Source: an uncultured Clostridia bacterium (GTDB lineage Bacteria; Bacillota_A; Clostridia; TANB77; CAG-508). Taken from it: a stretch of DNA of 23,255 nucleotides. The notes under the pieces were generated by a model. The model saw only the letters and a program-made list of their open reading frames with translations, was not told where the DNA came from and searched no databases. This document shows positions 1-7,091 of the stretch, in pieces (position 1 is the stretch's first letter; every line of letters begins with the position of its first letter). A program made the position numbers and the translations under genes. Location of the stretch: NCBI GenBank assembly GCA_947624725.1, contig CANQLP010000019.1, positions 1-23,255 of the forward strand, written 5' to 3'.

Positions 1-1
1 G

Positions 2-72
2 AGCAGGTAACGGGAATCGGACCCGTAACTTAACCTTGGCAAGGTTATGTTTTACCACTAAACTATACCTGC
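2..72 (-). tRNA. tRNA-Gly, anticodon GCC
   Basis: Read on the minus strand, this folds as a full cloverleaf. The acceptor stem pairs GCAGGTA with TACCTGC, the D-arm has GTTTAGTGGTAAAAC, and the 7-base anticodon loop TTGCCAA carries GCC. The T-stem pairs ACGGG with CCCGT. The discriminator is T, and the C at position 1 may begin an encoded CCA cut by the window edge. It reads GGC/GGU glycine codons. The T-loop reads TCCGATT, so position 55 is C instead of the usual U. The anticodon loop has normal length, so this tRNA itself shows no sign of quadruplet decoding. Confidence 0.96.
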
Positions 73-91
73 AAATAAAAATACATTACTT

Positions 92-120
92 ATGATAACA
101 AAAATAATTCAAAATGTCAA
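92..120 (-). promoter_or_regulatory. promoter of tRNA-Gly
   Basis: On the minus strand TTGACA (120-115) is followed after exactly 17 bases by TATCAT (97-92), about 20 bases before the tRNA 5' end. This is a sigma-A-like promoter by consensus and spacing. Confidence 0.7.
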
Positions 121-241
121 GATAAGTAAATAAATTTGCTAAAATATAATATGCAATGGGTCGATAAAAAATGCATAAAGATAAGTATAAAGTTTCAAAG
201 CTTACGCAAATACAGTTTTTCAAAAATATTGACATAATTAG

Positions 242-270
242 TTGATTTTGATAAAAAAATGTTGTATAAT
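242..270 (+). promoter_or_regulatory. upstream promoter (P1) of the surface-protein gene
   Basis: TTGATT (242-247), a 17-base spacer and TATAAT (265-270) form a good sigma-A-like promoter. The start would be near 277, giving a leader of about 168 bases before the ATG at 445. The gap 73-444 holds no gene that I can see. It contains the tRNA promoter, this promoter, a terminator-like hairpin and a second promoter. Confidence 0.65.
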
Positions 271-315
271 TGTAATAGAAATGTAAAGTAATAGCTATAA
301 ATATAGAGAAAGATG

Positions 316-346
316 TTCCGTAGTAAGAAAACGGGAAGAATTTTTT
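316..346 (+). terminator. possible leader terminator between P1 and P2
   Basis: TTCCGT (316-321) can pair with ACGGGAA (331-337) with one bulged base. After GAA comes a run of six T (341-346). This resembles a short intrinsic terminator about 40 bases after the P1 start. It could attenuate P1 transcripts or release a short leader RNA. The stem is short and not perfect. Confidence 0.35.
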
Positions 347-373
347 ATGTAAAAAAATTTATAAAAACGGCTA

Positions 374-401
374 TTGACTTTATTTACAAAACATGTAAAA
401 T
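374..401 (+). promoter_or_regulatory. downstream promoter (P2) of the surface-protein gene
   Basis: TTGACT (374-379) and TAAAAT (396-401) are separated by 16 bases, about 44 bases upstream of the ATG. It lies downstream of the terminator-like hairpin, so it could drive the gene independently of P1. Confidence 0.5.
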
Positions 402-444
402 ATAAATAAGGCAAAATATAAGAAAGAATATAAAGGTGGTAAGT

Positions 445-3400
445 ATGAAAGCAAAAAAAATAATTGTTGGAATCCTAATATTTATAGCAGCGCTTATAAT
501 GCTAGCTGCTTTAAATACCGTTCATGCAGAAGGATTAGGATATCTAAAAATAAGTAAAGAAAGGACTGCAACTGAAAAATTTGTAATTGATCCAGAAAAA
601 CTTCAACAGCTATTCCCAATGAGTGCTATGTCCCAGGATTTAGAACTTATGGAAGCACAAGCAATGGGACCAGAAGTAGCGTCACAAGCAGTAACAAAAG
701 AGTTTAAACTAAAGTACAAATATCAACTTTATAGCCAAAATGGAGGGCAAACAAAAAATATTTGGAAATTAGTTTCTTGTAGTAATGCACAAGGAACAGA
801 AAGTACAGTACAACTAAAAGACTTATACTGCTTAAGAGCAGGTTTAGGTTTTATGGCAGAAGGAAATGCAGATAGTCCAGATAATGTAAGAAATTATACA
901 TTACAATACGATTTACCTGCAGAATATGAAGGTATCAAAAAACTATTTGCAGGAGAAGAAGGTTCTACAGAAATTACTATTTTTAAAGAAGAAAATAGAG
1001 ATGACTTAAATGCAGTTTTATGGATATTAGATCATATGTTACTAGAAGATGCAAGTGATGAAGCATTAAATACATATCTTAAAGAATATGCAGGTTATTC
1101 AGATGAAGATTTGTCAAAAGAACCTTTAAAAGAAAATGTACTTACAAGATCAGATATAGAAGCAATCCAACAACTTGCTTTATGGTATTTTACAAATGAA
1201 GAAGCAGGAGAAGCAGGATACCATAACGAAACATTACCAACTTTATTTATAGATATAGATGATGAAGATGGAGAAACATATTTATACTCAACACATGAAG
1301 AAGAACAAGATGAAGAAGATAGTTATAAACAATTTTCAGATATATTTAATAATAAAGGAATTCAACATGGACAATATGGAACAGAAAGACAAAATAAAGC
1401 AGAGGCATTGTATAAAAAATTAATTCAACAAGCACAAGAAGAAGCAAAAAAGGTAACAGAAGGATTATATAAAGCTCAAAGAGATATTACAGTATATTTT
1501 GCAGGAACTAATGCAAAAGCAGAACAACCAGTTGTACAAGTAAAAGAAAAGAAACCTTATGTCGATGTAGCTTTAAGAAAATTTATAACTAAAATAAATG
1601 AAAAAGAATTAAGAAATGAAGACGGAACATTTGAAAGAGAACCAAAAGTAGATACATCAAAATTAAATGATGTAGTAGATGGAAAAGTAGTAAAAACAGC
1701 AGATTATAACCATACAAAACAACCAGTAAAAGTAACAGTAGGAGATAAAGTAGTATATAGATTAAGAATATATAATGAAGGTGAAGTTGATACACATATA
1801 ACTAAAGTAAAAGATCACTTGCCAGAATATTTAGATTGCAATGACAATGAATGGACATATGACGAACATACACATACAGCAACTTCGAAAGACGAATGTA
1901 AAATTGTTGGAGTTGGTGGAAAACTAACTGACTCCGATGGGTCAAAAGTAGGTACAACAAACTTAAAAGATGTATTAATACCAGCAGCAGAGAAAAAGTC
2001 TGATGCAGAAACAGATTCAGAGGATGATTATACATTAAGCTATGTAGACATTGAAATAGAATGTACTGTTAATGCAAAAATTAATAATAGAGAATCATTT
2101 GGCAAAAAAATAACAAACATAGCAGAAATAGCCGAAATGACAGATAGAGATAATCAACCATTAAAAGAAGATAGAGATTCAGTTCCAGATGGAAAAAATA
2201 ATCCAAACGGTGGAGGAGAAAAAGTTCCACTTGACAATACAACAGGTGAAGAATTAGAGAAATATAAAGATCAAGAAATAGAAAATCAAAAACAAGAACA
2301 TGATAATAATGATGAGTGGAATTATATACCAGGACAAGAAGATGACGATGATTTTGAAAAACTATATGTAGGAAGTCCAGATGTAGCATTAAGAAAATTC
2401 ATTACACAAATAGGAGATACACCAGTTACAGACAGAGTACCAAATGTAGATTCTACAAAATTAAATAAAGGTAATACGACAACAGCAGATTATAATCATA
2501 CAAAACAACCAAAAAGAGTTGAAATAGGAGACAAAATAACATACACATTAAGAGTATATAATGAAGGCGATATAGACGTATATATAACAGAAATTACAGA
2601 CCACTTACCTCCAGAGCTTACATATGATGAAGAAGAAAACACACAATGGGAATTAAAAGATGTTAACAAAGCAGTTTCATTAGCAGAAAGTTGCAAAGTT
2701 GTTAATGCTGGAGGAAAATTAGTTGCTTCAGAACAAAAAGGAAAATTATTAAAAGAAGTACTAATCCCAGCAGCAGAGTATAATGAAGAAACAGGAGATT
2801 ATACATTAAGCTATGTAGATGTAGAAATCGTATGTACAGTACTTGCTACAGCAAAACCAGGACAAAAAATAACTAACATTGCTGAAATAACAAAAATGGA
2901 AAATGCAAACCATGTTGTAATGGAAGATGATAGAGATTCAAAACCAGATGGAAATAAAGATGGAAACCCAGTAGTAGAAGGTGCACCAGCAGAAGATTAC
3001 AAAGATCCAGCAATAAAAGATCAAAAACAAAAACATGATAATGGTGAAGATTGGAATTATATACCAGGACAAGAAGATGATGACGACTTTGAAAAAGTAT
3101 ATGTTCCAGAACCTGCAATAGACCTAGCACTTAGAAAATTTATTACAGCAATTAACGGAGTAGAAAAAGACGACCTTAAAGACAGAATTCCAAATGATAT
3201 AACAGATTCTACATTAAAAGCAGGAGACGAAACAGCAGATTATGAACATAGCAAACAACCATATCAAGTAAACATTGGAGATATAATAACATATACAATA
3301 AGAATATATAATGAAGGCGAAGTTGATGGTATAGTTTCAGAACTTAAAGATTACCTAGCAACATATCTAGAATATGTACCAAGTGCACAAGAAGGAAATA

Positions 3401-5151
3401 CTCCTTGGTGGACTGAGGAAAAGGGAGAAACACAAAATGTATTAACATCAACTGAAGATATAATTGCAGTAGGAGCAAATATTAGTGGAGACGAAGCAAA
3501 ATCTCAAGCAGTTATAGGACAAAAAATAAAAGACATAGTAATTCCAGCCTATGATAAGGAAAAAGATATTTTAAGTTATATTGATGTAAAAGTAAATTGC
3601 AAAGTTTTACCAGTAACAGAAACAACAAAGATGACAAACATTGCTGAAATTACTAAGGAATTAAACAAAGATGGTGAAACACCAGCAGATGATAGAGACT
3701 CAATTCCAGATGGTAAAAAAGATGAAAATGGATCAAAAGTTCCAACTGGTACTCCAACAGAAGACTATAAAGATCCACAAATAGAAGACCAAAAAGAAAA
3801 ACATGATGAAGATGAAAAATGGGAGTATATACCAGGTGAAGAGGATGACGATGACTTTGAGAAAGTAGTAGTTAAACCAAAATTTGACTTAGCTTTAAGA
3901 AAGTTCATAACAAAAGTAGAAAATACAGATGTAAATAATAGATATCCAACTCCTACAATGAAGGAAGACGGAAATATCAAATATGTACATCCAAAAGATC
4001 CAGTTCCAGTTGGTTCAGGAGATACTGTTATCTACACAATAAGAATATTTAATGAAGGAGAAGCAGATGGATTTGCAGAAGAAATCACAGACGACTATCC
4101 AAAAGGACTTGAATTCTTAGTAGATAATGAAGTAAATAAAGAATATAGATGGAAAATGCTAGATGAAAACGAAGAAGAAACAGATGATATAACAAAAGCA
4201 AAATATCTAGTAACAGACTATCTATCAGAAGCACAAGGCATAGAAAATAACAGAGATAATAAAATAAAAGCATTTAATAAAGATGCAGGACTTTCAGATA
4301 CAAACCCTGATTACAGAGATGTAAAGATTGCATTTAAAGTAACATATGTTCCAACAACTAAAGCAGAAGCAGAGAGAATAATTGTAAATGAAGCACAAAT
4401 TTCAAAAGACTCAGATGATGATATAGATTCAGAGCCACATAGAGATGAAGTATATGACAAAGATGATGAAGATGAAAACGATGATGATATCGACTATGAT
4501 AATGTAATAGTAAAATACTTCGATTTATCACTTCTAAAATGGGTTGCAAAAACTAGAGTTACATTAAATGGAGAAACAGTTGAAACAGATACAGGACATA
4601 ATGCTGAAAATTCTAAGAATGAACCACAAGTAAAAATCGAGATTCCAGAAAAAGACTTAAATAAAATAGTTATCAAATATGTATATACAATAAGAGTTAC
4701 AAATGAAGGTGAACTTGAAGGATATGCAGAAGAGATAAGAGATTATATTCCAGCAGGATTAAGATTCGAGGAAGAAGATAATACAGAATGGAATTGGAAG
4801 ATGCAAGAAGATGGAACAATTACAACAGATTACTTCAAAGATACACTGTTAAAACCAGGAGATTATGTAGAAGTTCCAGTAATCCTTACATGGATAAATG
4901 ATCCAGAAAATTTAGGAGAGAAAGTAAACCTTGCAGAAATAAGCGTTGATAGAACACCAGGTAATACTGATGTACCAGATGTTGATTCAACACCAGATAA
5001 TAAAATACCAGACGAAGACGATATAGATGATGCACCAGTTATCTTAGCTGTAAAATCAGGTATGGCAAATATCTATATTGGATTAATTGGAATTGTTTTA
5101 GTAACATTCGCAGCAGGAGTAAGCTTAATTAAGAAATATGTACTTTTATAA
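445..5151 (+). CDS. large secreted surface protein with thioester-type domain and five Ig-like repeats
   Basis: This 1568-residue protein is probably exposed on the cell surface. I chose the ATG at 445 because AAAGGTGGT sits just upstream; a GTG at 436 overlaps that site. Residues 1-28 form a signal peptide ending VHA. An N-terminal domain has Cys129 in LYCLRAG and Gln243 in QQLALW, which matches the Cys and the [T]QxA-hydrophobic-W signature of thioester adhesin domains, able to bind host surfaces covalently. Five repeats follow, starting near 374, 646, 893, 1148 and 1360 with D-[VL]-A-L-R-K-F-I-T, then YxxRIYNEGE and a late N-I-A-E-I. The Lys and Asn could form intramolecular isopeptide bonds, as in related Ig-like domains (inference). 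Linkers carry YIPGQEDDDDFEK. The end is one hydrophobic helix plus KK, with no LPxTG motif. No binding partner can be named. Confidence 0.88.
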   Translation: MKAKKIIVGILIFIAALIMLAALNTVHAEGLGYLKISKERTATEKFVIDPEKLQQLFPMSAMSQDLELMEAQAMGPEVASQAVTKEFKLKYKYQLYSQNGGQTKNIWKLVSCSNAQGTESTVQLKDLYCLRAGLGFMAEGNADSPDNVRNYTLQYDLPAEYEGIKKLFAGEEGSTEITIFKEENRDDLNAVLWILDHMLLEDASDEALNTYLKEYAGYSDEDLSKEPLKENVLTRSDIEAIQQLALWYFTNEEAGEAGYHNETLPTLFIDIDDEDGETYLYSTHEEEQDEEDSYKQFSDIFNNKGIQHGQYGTERQNKAEALYKKLIQQAQEEAKKVTEGLYKAQRDITVYFAGTNAKAEQPVVQVKEKKPYVDVALRKFITKINEKELRNEDGTFEREPKVDTSKLNDVVDGKVVKTADYNHTKQPVKVTVGDKVVYRLRIYNEGEVDTHITKVKDHLPEYLDCNDNEWTYDEHTHTATSKDECKIVGVGGKLTDSDGSKVGTTNLKDVLIPAAEKKSDAETDSEDDYTLSYVDIEIECTVNAKINNRESFGKKITNIAEIAEMTDRDNQPLKEDRDSVPDGKNNPNGGGEKVPLDNTTGEELEKYKDQEIENQKQEHDNNDEWNYIPGQEDDDDFEKLYVGSPDVALRKFITQIGDTPVTDRVPNVDSTKLNKGNTTTADYNHTKQPKRVEIGDKITYTLRVYNEGDIDVYITEITDHLPPELTYDEEENTQWELKDVNKAVSLAESCKVVNAGGKLVASEQKGKLLKEVLIPAAEYNEETGDYTLSYVDVEIVCTVLATAKPGQKITNIAEITKMENANHVVMEDDRDSKPDGNKDGNPVVEGAPAEDYKDPAIKDQKQKHDNGEDWNYIPGQEDDDDFEKVYVPEPAIDLALRKFITAINGVEKDDLKDRIPNDITDSTLKAGDETADYEHSKQPYQVNIGDIITYTIRIYNEGEVDGIVSELKDYLATYLEYVPSAQEGNTPWWTEEKGETQNVLTSTEDIIAVGANISGDEAKSQAVIGQKIKDIVIPAYDKEKDILSYIDVKVNCKVLPVTETTKMTNIAEITKELNKDGETPADDRDSIPDGKKDENGSKVPTGTPTEDYKDPQIEDQKEKHDEDEKWEYIPGEEDDDDFEKVVVKPKFDLALRKFITKVENTDVNNRYPTPTMKEDGNIKYVHPKDPVPVGSGDTVIYTIRIFNEGEADGFAEEITDDYPKGLEFLVDNEVNKEYRWKMLDENEEETDDITKAKYLVTDYLSEAQGIENNRDNKIKAFNKDAGLSDTNPDYRDVKIAFKVTYVPTTKAEAERIIVNEAQISKDSDDDIDSEPHRDEVYDKDDEDENDDDIDYDNVIVKYFDLSLLKWVAKTRVTLNGETVETDTGHNAENSKNEPQVKIEIPEKDLNKIVIKYVYTIRVTNEGELEGYAEEIRDYIPAGLRFEEEDNTEWNWKMQEDGTITTDYFKDTLLKPGDYVEVPVILTWINDPENLGEKVNLAEISVDRTPGNTDVPDVDSTPDNKIPDEDDIDDAPVILAVKSGMANIYIGLIGIVLVTFAAGVSLIKKYVLL

Positions 5152-5170
5152 AATGAGAAGTTAAAACAAA

Positions 5171-5203
5171 AATGGGCGATTTAACTAATCGCCCATTAAG
5201 TTT
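5171..5203 (+). terminator. terminator of the surface-protein gene
   Basis: A perfect 10-bp stem (5171-5180 with 5188-5197) with a 7-base loop lies 20 bases after the stop and is followed by AAGTTT. The T-tract is weak, but the hairpin is strong for such AT-rich DNA. Confidence 0.7.
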
Positions 5204-5225
5204 GGTATATGGAAGAAATAAAAAA

Positions 5226-5268
5226 GAAAAAGCTACCCATCAAAAAACAAAGAATAGGTAACTTTTTC
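5226..5268 (-). terminator. terminator of the small membrane-protein gene
   Basis: On the minus strand GAAAAAGTTACC (5268-5257) pairs with GGTAGCTTTTTC (5237-5226), including one G-U pair, across a 19-base loop. A T-rich tail follows. It begins 9 bases after the TGA stop at 5277-5279. Confidence 0.65.
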
Positions 5269-5276
5269 ATTTGAGG

Positions 5277-5552
5277 TCAAAACCAGATGTATGCAGCAAG
5301 CATTAGAAATCCAACTAATGCCACTATTACTATTGCTGCAGCGACTGGCAAAGAGAAGAACCAGATTATGGCTTTAAAGAAGCTCTTTAACAGCCATAAT
5401 GCAATAGGAATTATGTTGAACAGGATAAGTAAAACAATTATCCAAAACACAATTCCTCTGAATCTACTCCAAAGGCTCTTTACCACATCAAGAAATGACT
5501 TCCTTGGTGGCCGTCTTCTAGACCTCCCTCGAACTGCTGCTGTTCTTTCCAT
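5277..5552 (-). CDS. small two-helix membrane protein, unknown function
   Basis: This 91-residue protein is not assigned to a family. The ATG at 5552 is chosen because AGGAGG lies 7 bases upstream; an earlier in-frame ATG lacks a site. The N-terminus is very basic (RGRSRRRPPRKS). Two hydrophobic helices follow, near residues 33-56 and 63-90, ending in IWF, so it is probably an inner-membrane protein with a positive cytoplasmic N-terminus. It has its own promoter and terminator and is divergent from trmFO. Codon use differs from its neighbours, with many AAG, AGG, CTG, GTG and TTC, a CGA, a GGG and a TGA stop, which hints at transfer. Codon 14 is CGG (5513-5511), and here zero-frame reading seems to be needed because a +1 shift would hit a stop within about 11 codons. 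Confidence 0.75.
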   Translation of the reverse strand: MERTAAVRGRSRRRPPRKSFLDVVKSLWSRFRGIVFWIIVLLILFNIIPIALWLLKSFFKAIIWFFSLPVAAAIVIVALVGFLMLAAYIWF

Positions 5553-5621
5553 GATGCTTCCTCCTTTTCTAATGCCAAGGTTCAAATTTTAACATTTAAC
5601 GCTCTCGGCGTATCTAAATAT

Positions 5622-5650
5622 ATTATATCATAAAAATTAACATAAATCAA
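5622..5650 (-). promoter_or_regulatory. promoter of the small membrane-protein gene
   Basis: On the minus strand TTGATT (5650-5645), a 17-base spacer and TATAAT (5627-5622) match the sigma-A consensus closely, about 70 bases upstream of the ATG at 5552. Confidence 0.7.
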
Positions 5651-5666
5651 GAAAGGAAAGATTTGT

Positions 5667-6971
5667 ATGGTATCAGTAATAGGTGCAGGACTTGCAGGCA
5701 GCGAGGCTGCATGGCAAATTGCAAAGAAGGGGTTTGAAGTCTCATTATATGAAATGAAACCTAAAAAATTCTCACCTGCACATTCAAATAACGATTTTGC
5801 AGAAATAGTTTGTAGTAATTCTTTTAAATCTAATCTAATTACAAATGCATGTGGGCTTTTAAAAGAAGAGTTAAGGCGTTTAGATAGCCTTTTAATAAAA
5901 TGTGCAGATGAGACAAAAGTTCCAGCAGGACAGGCCTTAGCAGTTGATAGAGAAAAATTTGCACATCTTGTTACAGAGAAATTAAAAGGTATGAAAAATA
6001 TACATATAAAGACAGAAGAAGTCCGGAGAGGATGTTCACCTAAGTGAGCTTTTGGAGAAGCGGAATAGTTGTTATTGCAACAGGACCACTTACAACAGAC
6101 AGCTTATCTAAAGAAATTGCATCTCTTACTGGAGAAGATAAATTGTACTTTTTTGATGCAGCAGCACCAATTGTCTCAAAAGAAACAATCGATATGAATA
6201 TAGGATTTTTAGGGGATAGATATGGAAAAGGCGATAGTTCATATATAAATCTTCCTATGAATAAAGAAGAATACGAAGAATTTTGGAGAGAATTAGTTAA
6301 TGCAGAAGTAGTTGAATTACATGAATTTGAGAAAAAAGAAATATTCGAGGGCTGTATGCCAATTGAAGTTATGGCAAAAAGAGGAATAGATACTTTAAGA
6401 TTCGGACCTCTTAAACCAGTGGGATTTACAGATCCAAGAACAGGTAAAAGACCATATGCAATAATACAATTAAGACAAGATAATTCAGAAGGTACTTTAT
6501 ATAACATCGTTGGTTTCCAGACCAATTTAAAATTTGGAGAACAACAAAGAGTATTTGGCGAAAAAATTCCAGGACTAAAAAATGCAGAGTTTGTAAAATA
6601 TGGAGTAATGCACAGAAACACATATATCAATTCTCCGAGACTTTTAGATAATACATATAATTTTATTAAAAATAAAAAAATTTACTTTGCAGGGCAAATT
6701 ACGGGCGTAGAAGGGTATGTAGAATCAATTTCATCAGGAATGCTAGTACGGATTAAATATTTCATCAAAACTACAAGGAAAAGATAAAGTAACATTTTCA
6801 AATGAAACTATGATAGGAGCATTAGCAGAATATATCAGTACTGAAAATAAAGATTTTCAACCAATGAATGCAAATTTTGGGATACTTCCAAGCTTAAATG
6901 AAAAAATAAAAGACAAAAAGGAAAGATATGAAATGCTTGCAAATCGTTCATTAAGCTTGATAAACAAATAA
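5667..6971 (+). CDS. trmFO: TrmFO, tRNA U54 methyltransferase (folate/FAD), three apparent +1 frameshifts
   Basis: TrmFO makes m5U54 in tRNA T-loops using methylenetetrahydrofolate and FAD. The frame opens at ATG 5667 after AAAGGAAAG, with the FAD-binding GAGLAG at residues 6-11 and VCSNS containing Cys49. It is broken at 6024, 6061 and 6749, each time at an in-frame CGG. Skipping the C at each gives one continuous 433-residue protein, against about 435 in Bacillus subtilis. It then reads [38 protein letters not shown] (Cys229, the expected catalytic Cys), [32 protein letters not shown] and FQPMNANFG to a TAA at 6969-6971. All conserved motifs are intact, so simple decay is unlikely. Without shifts only 126 residues would be made. 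Alternatives are assembly error or a recent pseudogene. Confidence 0.93.
6024..6026 (+). other. candidate +1 frameshift site 1 (CGG) in trmFO
   Basis: Zero-frame codons are GTC CGG AGA and run to a stop at 6045-6047. Skipping C6024 gives GGA GAG GAT, Gly120 onward. Seen directly; the decoding event is inferred. Confidence 0.75.
6061..6063 (+). other. candidate +1 frameshift site 2 (CGG) in trmFO
   Basis: In the frame reached after site 1, AAG CGG AAT is in frame. Skipping C6061 gives GGA ATA GTT, which leads directly into the conserved [10 protein letters not shown] (Gly132 onward). Confidence 0.75.
6749..6751 (+). other. candidate +1 frameshift site 3 (CGG) in trmFO
   Basis: GTA CGG ATT is in frame and leads to a stop at 6785-6787. 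Skipping C6749 gives GGA TTA AAT (Gly361), so SGMLV-G-LN aligns without a gap to SGLVAGIN of B. subtilis TrmFO. The conserved C-terminus with FQPMNANFG follows. Confidence 0.8.
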
Positions 6972-6997
6972 AATTTAATAAAAAAAACTAATAAAAT

Positions 6998-7026
6998 TTG
7001 ACATATTATGTTAAATGTGATAAAAT
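6998..7026 (+). promoter_or_regulatory. promoter of the coiled-coil protein gene
   Basis: A perfect TTGACA (6998-7003), a 17-base spacer and TAAAAT (7021-7026) lie 65 bases before the ATG at 7092 and just after the trmFO stop. Confidence 0.8.
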
Positions 7027-7091
7027 ATATATGTATGATAAAGTAGGGGAGTTATGTTAAAAAACAAATCCTATTCTAAGGAGGAATTTTT

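Noticed and set aside
436..444. GTG start for the surface protein
   Set aside because: It overlaps the AAAGGTGGT ribosome site of the ATG at 445.
5287..5592. Plus-strand ORF opposite the small membrane gene
   Set aside because: No ribosome site or promoter, and an unnatural composition. The minus-strand gene has promoter, AGGAGG site, membrane helices and terminator.
6024..6026. Simple reassignment of CGG to another amino acid
   Set aside because: Reassignment changes the residue but not the frame; it cannot reconnect the broken frames.
6749..6752. Two-base deletion model (GCNGGA reduced to CGGA, that is, a lost Ala-Gly)
   Set aside because: Intact GCAGGA is common throughout the window. 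The C39 motif has Cys directly followed by Gly, and SGMLV-G-LN matches SGLVAGIN in length, so one extra C explains the data better.
5667..6971. trmFO, the kinase and the protease as ordinary pseudogenes
   Set aside because: Breaks occur only at CGG, always in the +1 sense, and all motifs and lengths remain intact. Neutral decay would give mixed lesions. Not fully excluded without reads.
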